Of a stretch of DNA of 64,000 nucleotides, positions 35,080-43,724 are shown piece by piece (position 1 is the first letter of the stretch; the number at the start of each line of letters is the position of its first letter). The DNA is taken from assembly GCA_040754095.1 (NCBI GenBank), contig JBFMFO010000009.1, positions 1 through 64,000 on the forward strand, given 5' to 3'. The DNA comes from QYQD01 sp040754095 (GTDB lineage: Bacteria; Desulfobacterota; QYQD01). The notes beneath the pieces were generated by a model that ran no database searches, was not told the DNA's origin, and worked only from the letters and a program-made list of their open reading frames with translations. Made by a program: the position numbers and the translations under genes.

Positions 35080-35718
35080 TTAGAACCGTTTGTAAATAAT
35101 CCCCGGAACAATATGTTTGCGTCTGGTCAGAACGCCGCCCAATATGTGTACGCCTATGGCTTCCAATGTCTCCTTGGCCTTGTTGACCACCGGCCATCTG
35201 GTTTTTTCAGCCTGAATGGCAAGAATAACTCCATCTGCCAGCGTAGCCGCCATTAAGGTATCAGGACAGCAATTGACCGGGGCCGTATCATATAAAACCC
35301 AATCAAAATCCCTTTCAATAGAACCCTTGGTATCTTGAGAAATGGCGGTAAAGGCGGTGAGACTATTATCATCAGCCGGCCGGCCGGCGGTCATCACCTT
35401 GATATTAGGGAAATGCGTTTCCTTGATGCCTGCAATCAGCTCAATCTCACCACTGATAAAATCAAGGAACCCGGTCTCGCGTTCAACCCCGAACAAGGCG
35501 TGCAGGCTTGGTTGCCGGACATTTGCGTCCACTAACAGCACCCGCGATTTGTCACTAAGCGCGAAGGCGAATGCCAGATTAGCCGCCAGGACAGAGGTCC
35601 CCTCGCCGTGATTGGCGCCGGTAACCATAATTGACTTCAGCGGCTTGCCGATCCTCGTCTGCGCCAAATTGACTTTGATCCGCAGTGTTTCTTCCAATAG
35701 AGACTGATTAACCTTCAT
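35080..35718 (-). CDS. CpsD/Wzc-like ATPase with altered Walker A
   Basis: A 212-residue MinD/BY-kinase-fold protein normally paired with Wzz. The start is ATG 35718 with GGTGAGAG before it. The P-loop reads GANHGEGTSVLAANLA, where the usual GEGKS lysine is threonine. The Walker A' segment is VLLVDANVRQPSLH in place of DxDxR, and a third motif is DWVLYDTAPVNCC. The tail IVPGIIYKRF has a single tyrosine, not a tyrosine-rich cluster. It may therefore be a weak or inactive ATPase/kinase that regulates Wzz by binding. The same GEGTS form exists in other exopolysaccharide ATPases, so it is not certainly dead. Confidence 0.82.
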   Translation of the reverse strand: MKVNQSLLEETLRIKVNLAQTRIGKPLKSIMVTGANHGEGTSVLAANLAFAFALSDKSRVLLVDANVRQPSLHALFGVERETGFLDFISGEIELIAGIKETHFPNIKVMTAGRPADDNSLTAFTAISQDTKGSIERDFDWVLYDTAPVNCCPDTLMAATLADGVILAIQAEKTRWPVVNKAKETLEAIGVHILGGVLTRRKHIVPGIIYKRF

Positions 35719-35809
35719 AACTCTCACCCATCAATATTCAGTAAGGGTATCTGGAAATACAACCCAAATTATAAGTAAATTTTTATACCTACAAATTCAA
35801 TACAATATA

Positions 35810-36595
35810 TCAAGGAGAAACAACGGTTACAGTGCTGTCATTTCCATCTATGTCTTTAATAAAACTAAACCCGGCATTCAAGCTTATCGGAAGCAGCTTG
35901 TCAATGTATTGATCTACAAACTGGTCGATCTTGGCAATCAAGGTCTTGGGTACATAGACCACGTCAAGAGGCTGCAACCAAATATCATTTTGGATCTTCC
36001 TTGATTTTATATCCTGTTCCAGGTTGATGGACATAACAAGAGGCGCGCCGTCTGCCTTCTTTCTGATAACTATTACAGTCTCCAGGTTGCCGGTATCCAA
36101 TGCCCCGCCTGCCCTGAAAATAGCCGACAGCGCCGTCATGTTTGTTTCCATGTCATAGATTCCCCCGCCCCTCACCTCGCCCCCCACATAGATCTTCTGG
36201 GAGGCAAATTCCTTAACAGTAACCGTCAGCTCCGGATTTTCTACCCGTTCCGCATAGAGTCCGGTAAGCCTTTCGTCCAACTCGCGCGCCGTGAGGCCTG
36301 CCGCCTTGACATCATCTATAGGGGCCATGGAGATATAGCCATCAGGCCTGATTTTAAGGGTGGTATCAAGCCGGGGAAAGTAGAAAAACGACACTGAGAT
36401 CACATCACTTGGCCTTAGTATATACTCCGGTTCCTCTGCCTGTACAGATAGGGAGGGCGGCAAAACTTCTGCTCCAGCCTCTGATCCCTTAAGCTGAGAA
36501 GCGCAGCCTGTAAGGTTAATCATAGCGGCCAGAACAAACATTAAGACATATAAGATCCTTGAGTAAGTACGTTTTTCTCTCGCTGTTCTGTTCAT
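35810..36595 (-). CDS. Outer-membrane polysaccharide export lipoprotein (Wza-like)
   Basis: A 261-residue protein. The start is ATG 36595 (MNRTAREKR). The signal sequence ends at INLTGC, a good lipobox. The Poly_export domain (EYILRPSDVISVSFFYFPRL, KIRPDGYISMAPIDDVKAAG) and one SLBB domain (SQKIYVGGEVRGGGIYD) follow. The final segment ISLNAGFSF is a typical end of short exosortase-type Wza homologues. It forms the outer-membrane channel for polymer export. It overlaps no neighbour and begins the export block Wza-CpsD-Wzz. Confidence 0.9.
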   Translation of the reverse strand: MNRTAREKRTYSRILYVLMFVLAAMINLTGCASQLKGSEAGAEVLPPSLSVQAEEPEYILRPSDVISVSFFYFPRLDTTLKIRPDGYISMAPIDDVKAAGLTARELDERLTGLYAERVENPELTVTVKEFASQKIYVGGEVRGGGIYDMETNMTALSAIFRAGGALDTGNLETVIVIRKKADGAPLVMSINLEQDIKSRKIQNDIWLQPLDVVYVPKTLIAKIDQFVDQYIDKLLPISLNAGFSFIKDIDGNDSTVTVVSP

Positions 36596-36602
36596 AGTAT
36601 TC

Positions 36603-37442
36603 TCAATTCCTCTTAAATAGGTTTTGTCCTGCAACTGAAGGGGAGGGGGGATATTGAATGGAACCCTGATACCCTAAATACCTGATCCCCATAAACCGGA
36701 ATATGCTTTTTATATGTCTGATGGTCATAATATTAAACCGGCAGGCGCTTTGCCTCTGGTAGATGTGGGTAATTCGGCTCTGAGGGATATAAAGGACATC
36801 CCATCCTTTTTTTCTGGCCCGCCAACAATACTCGACATCTTCATAGAGGTAGAAAAAGCCCTGATCCAGTTTGCCGATATCGGTAAGAGTCTCCCGTCTT
36901 ATGATATGACAGGCGCCCATCATCCAATCTACCGACCGGATATCCCTATGATCCCAATCAGTCATAAGATGGCTTTTTACAAAGCTGGACTTTGGGAATA
37001 ATCTACCCAGTAAGGTGCCTCTAAACAAAACCGTCAACGGTGTCTGGAAAGTCCTGCACGACAACTGAATGCTGTTATCAGGGTTCAGTAACATAGGGCC
37101 GCCGATACCCGCGTGGGGGTGGCGGTCCATGACCTCAACCAGCGTCTCAAGAGAGCCGGGATGAATAATGGTGTCAACATCCAGGAGAATAACATACCGG
37201 GAGTCGGTTACATCCAGACATTTGTTGCGTGCCCTGGCTACTCCTTCATTACTTTGGTTTCGGATAAAGATAAAATCAGGGAACTCATCTCTCATTATAT
37301 CGGGAGTTCCATCCACAGAGCCGTTATCCACAACGACCACCTCATAGGTCAGTCCGGTCACATTCTTCACGATCGAGGTCAAACAATCCCTTAGAAGACC
37401 GGCCGCATTCCAGGTGGCTATGCCAATCGTTACATCCTTCAT
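36603..37442 (-). CDS. Glycosyltransferase family 2 (rhamnosyltransferase-like)
   Basis: A 279-residue GT-A transferase. The start is ATG 37442, which overlaps the upstream stop as ATGA. The nucleotide-sugar-binding region is VTIGIATWNAAGLLRDCL and VVVVDNGSVDGT. The metal motif is VILLDVDTI (DxD) and the acceptor part is FFYLYEDVEYCWRARKKG. The pattern is close to WbbL/rhamnosyltransferase-type GT2 enzymes. It adds one sugar during repeat-unit assembly on the cytoplasmic face. Confidence 0.9.
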   Translation of the reverse strand: MKDVTIGIATWNAAGLLRDCLTSIVKNVTGLTYEVVVVDNGSVDGTPDIMRDEFPDFIFIRNQSNEGVARARNKCLDVTDSRYVILLDVDTIIHPGSLETLVEVMDRHPHAGIGGPMLLNPDNSIQLSCRTFQTPLTVLFRGTLLGRLFPKSSFVKSHLMTDWDHRDIRSVDWMMGACHIIRRETLTDIGKLDQGFFYLYEDVEYCWRARKKGWDVLYIPQSRITHIYQRQSACRFNIMTIRHIKSIFRFMGIRYLGYQGSIQYPPSPSVAGQNLFKRN

Positions 37443-38581
37443 GTCATTACGATGCTGTATGCACGCAAGAGCCGTTCCTGCATCCGCTCCCAATTGTAGT
37501 TTTCTTTAACGGCCCTCAGTCCGTTTATGGCCATATCATACCGCAATGCCGGATTTTCACACATCTTTTTTATGGCTTCAGCAACCTCTTCCGGGTCGCG
37601 TTCGTCCACGACTATACCACAGCGATAATGTTCAACGATTTCCTTCAGGCCGCCCATATCCGAGACAATTACCGGCACTCCCATAGCCAAAGAATCAAAA
37701 AATTTAGTCGGAGTTATATTTTTGAACCAGGCTGACCGGTGGTATATTATGATGGAAACATCGATCTGGCTATACAATTTACACATATCGTGACAGTCAA
37801 AGGCCCCCAGCACCTTTACCTTGTCACCTATCCCTTTGGTCAGGCGCTCGAAGTCATTTTGATAGGAATCGAACACCCGGCCGGCAAAAAGAAGTGAAAC
37901 ATTCTCCATGGACCTTGATAACAATCTGAACCCTGCCAGTATCTCTTCTATACCGTTGTCCTGGTAGATAGAGCCAATGCGTCCCAGTACCACCTCTCTT
38001 TTTATTGAAGGCTTTTCAACCGGGTCCGGCCTCATTTCCTTCGTCGGATAGCTGCCGATCAGAGTCACCAGTTTATGACCAAGAGTGTGATATTTTTTTA
38101 CCTGATAATCATTATGCACAAAGATGACATCCGCCCTGTTGGCCATGAATTTTTCAAAGGACTTGACCATGTCCTGTAATTTGCGCGGGTAGAGGGCAAA
38201 ATAATCCGGTTCACAACTGTCAAAAATCAAGGGTACCTTTTTCAATCTTTTAAGCAAAACTCCCAAGGGCAACAGTTGCAGGTTATGGCAGTGGATAAGA
38301 TCAAAACGTCCCTTTTTTACATGATGTATTACCTTGGCACAAAACCTTATAAAACTCGGCAAGCTGTTAATGCCGGTACGATCCGGGGCTGCCTGATGAA
38401 TCCTCTCGATCCGGATGCCGTCTCTGACTTCACGGGGGGCGCTCCTGCCCGACCTGTCCCATCCCAGGACAGTTACCTGGTAACCGTTTTCTACCAGGGT
38501 TTTAGCCTCGTTATAAGCCCTTAAATAACGTCCCTGATAGGGTTCAAAGCTCATGGAAAACAGCATTAAGATACTTTTCAT
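37439..38581 (-). CDS. Glycosyltransferase family 4
   Basis: A 380-residue GT-B transferase. The N-terminal domain has QGRYLRAYNEAKTLVENGYQ and DLIHCHNLQLLPLG. The donor-binding domain has VLGRIGSIYQDNGIEEILAG and FFDSLAMGVPVIVSDMGGL with the conserved acidic pair replaced in part (TKFFDSLAMG). It overlaps the GT2 gene by 4 bp and the phosphatase-like gene by one base, so expression is coupled. The sugar is unknown. Confidence 0.88.
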   Translation of the reverse strand: MKSILMLFSMSFEPYQGRYLRAYNEAKTLVENGYQVTVLGWDRSGRSAPREVRDGIRIERIHQAAPDRTGINSLPSFIRFCAKVIHHVKKGRFDLIHCHNLQLLPLGVLLKRLKKVPLIFDSCEPDYFALYPRKLQDMVKSFEKFMANRADVIFVHNDYQVKKYHTLGHKLVTLIGSYPTKEMRPDPVEKPSIKREVVLGRIGSIYQDNGIEEILAGFRLLSRSMENVSLLFAGRVFDSYQNDFERLTKGIGDKVKVLGAFDCHDMCKLYSQIDVSIIIYHRSAWFKNITPTKFFDSLAMGVPVIVSDMGGLKEIVEHYRCGIVVDERDPEEVAEAIKKMCENPALRYDMAINGLRAVKENYNWERMQERLLRAYSIVMT

Positions 38582-40230
38582 TACTCCAGGTATCCAAGCC
38601 CTCTCAATCTGTCCCGCAGGTCCGATTCCTCTTCCGGCGTGTATTCTGAACCTTGTGCCTTATCTGAGACAAACTTGCGCCGATCAGTCCGTAGGGGGGT
38701 GGATGCCAAAATTTGGTCTTCGAAGAGGCCTTCCGGGACCCTTCCTTCTATGTACTCCGGCACCGGCAACTGGTTTAGATAAATTGCGGTTGCCGGCACA
38801 TCAACAATATTAAGACCATGTATCTCGATGTTTTTCTTGATTCCATCCCCGGCAGCCATGAAGACGCCCGCCGGGCGGTGATCGCCGGAGATAACGGTAA
38901 ATTCCCGGGTGGGATACTGTGGATGTAAGGGTATCCCATCCGTTCCATAGCGCAGACCGGAGATATTTTCTGACTCCTTCCATCGGATCAAGATATCCGG
39001 CGCCTTTTCTACATGCGGACCGTTATAGATTTCTTCCCGGTGTTTGACCCACTCGACCACCTTTTTCATCGTATCGGCTTCCAGACATTTCTCCAGGAGT
39101 GCGGATTTAACTTTGGAAACCACATTCCAATATTCCTCTCTCTTTATCCTGCCGGCGGGGGCGGTATCGGCAGTGTTTATCCAGATAACCGGCATGATAT
39201 TGTCGGCATAGGCGACGGTGTTATCCCAATCAATCGCAGAAAAAAATACCTTTGAGTGGACCTTGCTGATAAGGCCGGGAATTAATCTGAATAATCTTTC
39301 CTTGAAACGGCGGGGCACGAATTTTTCCAGGAACTGGTAGGAACGCCGCAATACGTCCGGGACCGAAACGGCATTATTAACTTTTCTAAATTTGAGGAAG
39401 CCGGCCTCATGCAGCCATTGATTTAAGCATCCATTCCCATGCTGCCGAAATCCGAATCCATGATCCGACATCACCAGCACCCGATATTCATTGCCGGCCG
39501 CGCTCAATATCTCGCCTACCTCGCGATCCACCTCCTGATAGACCCTGGCGACGGCATTCTCAAACGCGGAACCGCTGTCACCCATATACCTCCAGAAACA
39601 ATGCTGGGCCGGGTCCGTTTCTCTAAAGACTGCTACTACCGTATCCCAATCGTATCGGCTCATTAAGTAGCGCACTGTCTTGCCGCGTTGCCGGACCGAC
39701 TCAATCACCCTTTTCAATGCCTCTTCGGTCCGGCCGGCCATCACCAGACTGGTTACGCCGGGCTCCTGGATATATTCGCCTGCTTCTTTTTCGATTTCTT
39801 GTAATAAGCCGGCCGGATAAGTAAAACCAGGGCTGTTTTTGCCGGGGGCATCCAGGCCGCTGATGAAACAACCCCTTATCTCTTCCGCGGGGTAGGTCAT
39901 GGGAACGTTAACCACAACGGCCGTTTTGTTATTCTCCGACAGATATTTCCAGAACGATATTCCATCTCTTGAGGCAGCACGGCTGAAACGAATATCATGG
40001 CTTCCCGGCACCCGCTCATAGAATTCAAAAATTCCGTGACTGCCGGGGTTAAGGCCGGTGATAAAGCTGCTCCAGGCCGCGGCGCTGCGTTGGTTCGGAA
40101 CGGAATTTAGTCTGCCGAAGGCCCCATTTTGCCTTATTCGGCAAAAATTGGGGAGCATCCCTTGCTCCATCCAGGGCAGCATGAGATCCGGCGAAGCCCC
40201 GTCCATACCGATAATGATAAGTTTTGGCAT
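38581..40230 (-). CDS. Alkaline-phosphatase-superfamily nucleotide pyrophosphatase/phosphodiesterase-like protein
   Basis: A 549-residue protein with the superfamily metal and nucleophile motifs: IIIGMDGASPDLML at the N-terminus, RSAAAWSSFITGLNPGSHG for the nucleophile loop, VAVFRETDPAQHCFW and VLVMSDHGFGFRQHG for the second metal site. There is no signal peptide, so it is probably cytoplasmic or peripheral. Such AP-type proteins occur in some surface-polymer loci, where they may hydrolyse nucleotide sugars or transfer phospho-groups. The role here is unknown. It is coupled to the downstream glycosyltransferase by TAATG. Confidence 0.8.
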   Translation of the reverse strand: MPKLIIIGMDGASPDLMLPWMEQGMLPNFCRIRQNGAFGRLNSVPNQRSAAAWSSFITGLNPGSHGIFEFYERVPGSHDIRFSRAASRDGISFWKYLSENNKTAVVVNVPMTYPAEEIRGCFISGLDAPGKNSPGFTYPAGLLQEIEKEAGEYIQEPGVTSLVMAGRTEEALKRVIESVRQRGKTVRYLMSRYDWDTVVAVFRETDPAQHCFWRYMGDSGSAFENAVARVYQEVDREVGEILSAAGNEYRVLVMSDHGFGFRQHGNGCLNQWLHEAGFLKFRKVNNAVSVPDVLRRSYQFLEKFVPRRFKERLFRLIPGLISKVHSKVFFSAIDWDNTVAYADNIMPVIWINTADTAPAGRIKREEYWNVVSKVKSALLEKCLEADTMKKVVEWVKHREEIYNGPHVEKAPDILIRWKESENISGLRYGTDGIPLHPQYPTREFTVISGDHRPAGVFMAAGDGIKKNIEIHGLNIVDVPATAIYLNQLPVPEYIEGRVPEGLFEDQILASTPLRTDRRKFVSDKAQGSEYTPEEESDLRDRLRGLGYLE

Positions 40231-40316
40231 TTCTAATACGTTAATATTTGTAAAGTCTTAATTGGGGAAAACTATAATAATTTTGAGGTCACGTCAAAAG
40301 GAATAAGTTCCTCAGT

Positions 40317-41390
40317 TCAAAATACCTCACAATCTCCCATGGTCAGATACCAGTTATGGGTATCTCTCAGATAATCGGTCGAGATATCCGGGGAGGAAGA
40401 TTTTATTAATACAACAAGCTCGTCCACGGGTTTCGCTGAAAAACCATTCCGCACGAAAAGCCCGTAGATGGGATTGTCTTCAAACATCCACGTGTTGATA
40501 ACCGCTGCCTTTTGGCTCCGGAAGAATTTTAAGGACTCGTTTATCAGGATTTCCGCAGCCGGCCCCTGGTCCGGGTCAACCAGGAGGTCGATTATCAGCC
40601 CTTTCCTTATCCCTTCTTTGTTTTCACATCGTAATACTACAAAACCGTATAACTCACCGTTTTCCTCTGCCGCAAAGATCGTATACTGTAACTGCGGATG
40701 CCCTACATAGCGCCAATTCAGATAACGGCTGTCTCTGATAGTGGCTATCTTGAGCTTCTTATACGCCTTTTCCCAGAGCTTATCGAATCCGGCATCAAAT
40801 CGTTCTATCCTCTTTACAACCAGGTTTGTAGGCAGGGGAATAGCCTTCTCAGAAGATACCTTTTTTCTACCGGATAACACCCTAGAGATCAGGTCAAACA
40901 GCGTACTTAATTTAACGCTCTTTCCCTGCCGCAAACCCTGCCATATAGCCGATTTTATATTGAGCACTTTTTGCATCTTTAAAGGATTAAATCCTTCATA
41001 GTGGAATCTCTTTTTATAGACCCTGAATGAAGTGGGATTGGTAAACCCATAGTGGAAATTTGTACGGGCCTTCATATCATCCAGGTTTTTCCGATTGACA
41101 GGGAAGAAAACCCCCTTATTGCGCCAGTCAGGATGGACCATCATATCCGTCATTTGCCCGCCTACTGCCTCTTTCCCCGTAACCACAAACCGCCAGGGTA
41201 TGCCGCCCACGAATCCGGCCATATTACCATTACATGCCGCAACGTATGAAAAGTTATCGTGCAGGGGGTTTTGCAGGTACTTCCATCTCCAATAATCTTC
41301 TCCGAAGATGGAACCCCAGACCTCCCCGGCAAGCAAGGTCAGTCCCTTTTCATCTCCGGCCTGGTATTTTCTGACGACAATCTCCGACAT
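40317..41390 (-). CDS. GNAT-family acetyltransferase
   Basis: A 357-residue protein with two GNAT-like halves. The first (MSEIVVRKYQAGDEKGLTLL, GGQMTDMMVHPDWRNKGVFF) contains the expected acetyl-CoA pyrophosphate loop region. The second covers about 230-330 (LYGFVVLRCENKEG, LIIDLLVDPDQGPAAEIL). The double architecture resembles acetyltransferases found in exopolysaccharide clusters that decorate sugars or amino groups. No membrane segment is present. The acceptor is not known. Confidence 0.78.
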   Translation of the reverse strand: MSEIVVRKYQAGDEKGLTLLAGEVWGSIFGEDYWRWKYLQNPLHDNFSYVAACNGNMAGFVGGIPWRFVVTGKEAVGGQMTDMMVHPDWRNKGVFFPVNRKNLDDMKARTNFHYGFTNPTSFRVYKKRFHYEGFNPLKMQKVLNIKSAIWQGLRQGKSVKLSTLFDLISRVLSGRKKVSSEKAIPLPTNLVVKRIERFDAGFDKLWEKAYKKLKIATIRDSRYLNWRYVGHPQLQYTIFAAEENGELYGFVVLRCENKEGIRKGLIIDLLVDPDQGPAAEILINESLKFFRSQKAAVINTWMFEDNPIYGLFVRNGFSAKPVDELVVLIKSSSPDISTDYLRDTHNWYLTMGDCEVF

Positions 41391-41471
41391 CTTTTTTCAG
41401 CCTGGTCTGCCCCATCCTTAACTATGGCAGCTAAAGGACAGATTCTTTATGCATATTTTCAGAATCAATAA

Positions 41472-43211
41472 TCATATCTGGGTGATTCGGTGCCCCCGTT
41501 TTTCATGACCCTCCGGCTTAAAATATCCCGGGATACTTCTTAAAAACCACAGGGCAGTTTTCATCAGGACCTTGAAGTCCCGAGATATTGACCAGTTTCT
41601 GACATAGGCCGTGTCTTCTTCTATCCACTTGTAAAATGAATTTCTATCTTCGCTGATCTGCCAGGGGCCGGTGAGGCCCGGTTTCACCGTCAGCCTGGCG
41701 TCTCTCCATGCAGGATTAAACCTCATCTCTTCCATGACCAGCGGGCGAGGGCCGACAAGACTCATTTCACCCTTTAATACATTGAACATCTGAGGTAATT
41801 CATCGAGATATAACTGCCTGATGATCTTACCGACTCGGGTTATTCGGGGGTCTGTATCTATTTTGAATGTAGGACCGTCGGCCTGGTTTTGCATCCTCAG
41901 TCTTTCCTTCAACCTCTCTGCATCGGTAATCATAGACCTGAATTTAATCATGTGAAAAGTTTTACCATTTTTTCCACACCTGGCCTGGCGGAAGAATATA
42001 GGGCCGGGGGAGTCAAGTTTAATGGCCAGGCCGATAACCGGGAATAGTGGTAAGAATATCAGGAGGCCGACAATTGAACCGATGATATCAAGAAGACGTT
42101 TCAGAAAATGCTGTATCTGTCTCCTTAAAGGGAATAATTTCCTCTTTCGTAGGCCGCACGGAGAAAAATCCCTGTAGCAATAAAGATCATAACCCCCATT
42201 AGCTATCGGCCCGTCTTTTAAAGAGATATTCCCGTTACCTGTATATATAGTCTTTTTAATAACGGAACCCTCCGGTATGTTACAATTCTCAAGGATAACG
42301 CTTTCCTGTACTATCGCCTTACCGGCAATATGGCAGTTATCGCCAATAACTATCGGCCCGACAATCTGGCAGTAATTATCAATGGTGCAATTACGCCCAA
42401 TAATAACAGGGCCTATTAAATTAGCGGTCTTTGAGATGTTATATGGCCCTTCGGCCCAAACTCCATCGCAAATCTTCTCCCCCCGGATCGGATTGGAATT
42501 TAATCGGAGAATGTCCTGGTTGATCTTCCAGTAATCATAGGCAGTGCTGATGCGTCCGCAATAACCATCTACTACCCAGGCATGGGGATGAAGATTGGCC
42601 TGGATCAGAGACGGTAAGAGTTGTTCTTTGAGGTCAAAATAACCCTGAGGGGGGATGGAATCTAAAACTCGCGGCTCAAAAATATAGACACCGGCAGTGC
42701 AGAGACGGCTCCGTTTATCTTCAGATGGATGCAATATCGTAACCCCGGAAATCTCTTGATTTGTATCCAGGTGAATTCGTTCCAGGGGCATCCAGGTCTC
42801 GTTATTAATTTTGTGGACTCCGATCGTAGCTATCGAGTTCTTGGCCGCATGGAATTTAACAAATCCAGAAAAGTCGAAATCCGGGACTACTGTGGAATCC
42901 ATTACCACAAAAGTATCGTTTAGAATTTTTCCGGCCTTTAATAGGCATCCAGCCGTTCCATTGGGATGTTTTTCTTCCAGGTAGTGGATATTAACGCCCC
43001 ACTCCTCCCCGTTTCCAAAATGATCCCGAATTTGTTTTGCCCCGCCATTGAGGCAAATGATGATCTCATCAATTCCATGAGATTTAAGAAAGGAAATGGA
43101 ATGCTCAAGCAACGGCTTGTTAAGAACCGGCAGCATGGATCTTAGATGGTTATTTGCTATTGGTTCCAGAGAATTAATATTAAGGCCGCCTGCCAGTATG
43201 ACTGCTTTCAT
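41472..43211 (-). CDS. Fusion of degenerate sugar nucleotidyltransferase, left-handed beta-helix and phosphoglycosyl transferase
   Basis: A 579-residue three-part protein. Residues 1-235 resemble NDP-sugar pyrophosphorylases, but the signature reads LAGGLNINSLEPIANNHLRS. The GxGTR loop and the PKP lysine are both lost, so catalysis is doubtful. Residues about 255-335 are hexapeptide repeats (IGPVIIGRNCTIDNYCQIVG). Residues about 365-579 form a monotopic WbaP/WcaJ-type sugar-phosphate transferase with FKRSM-like MIKFRSMITDAERL, the DE dyad in YLDELPQMFNVLKGEMSLVG, and PGLTGPWQ. This half would start the repeat unit by loading undecaprenyl phosphate. It is the first gene of the long operon and is preceded by a sigma-54-like element. 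Confidence 0.88.
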   Translation of the reverse strand: MKAVILAGGLNINSLEPIANNHLRSMLPVLNKPLLEHSISFLKSHGIDEIIICLNGGAKQIRDHFGNGEEWGVNIHYLEEKHPNGTAGCLLKAGKILNDTFVVMDSTVVPDFDFSGFVKFHAAKNSIATIGVHKINNETWMPLERIHLDTNQEISGVTILHPSEDKRSRLCTAGVYIFEPRVLDSIPPQGYFDLKEQLLPSLIQANLHPHAWVVDGYCGRISTAYDYWKINQDILRLNSNPIRGEKICDGVWAEGPYNISKTANLIGPVIIGRNCTIDNYCQIVGPIVIGDNCHIAGKAIVQESVILENCNIPEGSVIKKTIYTGNGNISLKDGPIANGGYDLYCYRDFSPCGLRKRKLFPLRRQIQHFLKRLLDIIGSIVGLLIFLPLFPVIGLAIKLDSPGPIFFRQARCGKNGKTFHMIKFRSMITDAERLKERLRMQNQADGPTFKIDTDPRITRVGKIIRQLYLDELPQMFNVLKGEMSLVGPRPLVMEEMRFNPAWRDARLTVKPGLTGPWQISEDRNSFYKWIEEDTAYVRNWSISRDFKVLMKTALWFLRSIPGYFKPEGHEKRGHRITQI

Positions 43212-43326
43212 AGCACCTCTTCTCCAAACAACTCGAACTAGGCCCGGTGAGTTATATTCCGTAAGATATCGTGTTCTCTATACATGGCCACTTAAAGTTA
43301 TTTTTCTAAAACCAGCCCAAATCAGA

Positions 43327-43342
43327 TGCACATTACATGCCA
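43327..43342 (-). promoter_or_regulatory. Candidate sigma-54 promoter of the exopolysaccharide operon
   Basis: Minus strand TGGCATGTAATGTGCA has the GG-N10-GC spacing. It has a strong -24 box (TGGCAT) and a -12 box with one mismatch (GTGCA for TTGCA). Transcription would start near 43316, about 105 bp before the ATG at 43211. A degenerate copy of the shared palindrome lies about 135 bp upstream. Confidence 0.5.
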
Positions 43343-43466
43343 TAGCCGGAAAAACATCCATTAGACGCTCTGATTATCTTAATAATTAAATAAAACTACA
43401 TAATTCACGGCCATCTTTTTATAAAAGGATAAAAAAGCACAAATCTATATAGTAAAAAAATGGGAA

Positions 43467-43486
43467 AGAAGAAATATTTTTCCACA
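43467..43486. promoter_or_regulatory. Degenerate AGTGGAA-N6-TTCCACT enhancer site
   Basis: AGAAGAA-ATATTT-TTCCACA matches 5 of 7 and 6 of 7 half-site bases of the palindrome at 44477-44500 and 55399-55418, with the same 6-bp spacer. It sits at a similar distance from a -24/-12 element. Alone it would be weak evidence; the repeated arrangement makes it plausible. Confidence 0.4.
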
Positions 43487-43514
43487 GAAAAAGGGAAAAA
43501 AATTACACAGGGAT

Positions 43515-43724
43515 AGATAACAAGTTATCTTGGATCAGCGTGGGTTATTGGGATAACCGCTTGATGAGCATGGCTTCAGTAGCGAAAACCATCCTGAAGA
43601 AGGTGGCAGGAAAGACGATTTTATCCTCCCGCCTGACCGGACAAATCAGGGTCAGGGTACAAAAGGGGGAATCAAGGTGTGCATATCATAACAGAATCAG
43701 GCTATTTTTTGGTAAATAGCCTCT
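43515..43724. other. Inverted-repeat-rich intergenic segment
   Basis: Several stems lie in about 200 bp: AGATAAC-AA-GTTATCT (43515-43530), GGTTAT-N4-ATAACC (43543-43558), CTTCAG...CTGAAG (about 43573-43598), CCTGACC...GGTCAGG near 43633-43657, and AGGCTATTT-N6-AAATAGCCT (about 43701-43724), which covers the PEP-CTERM stop codon. No frame codes for a convincing protein. It could be a structured 3' region, a leader of the exopolysaccharide operon or a small RNA; I recognise no known RNA family. Confidence 0.4.

Noticed and set aside
43559..43595. TTGATGAG...CGAAAACC resembling a hammerhead ribozyme core
   Set aside because: The first core base differs and the intervening bases do not form a proper stem II; no cleavage-site stem could be drawn.
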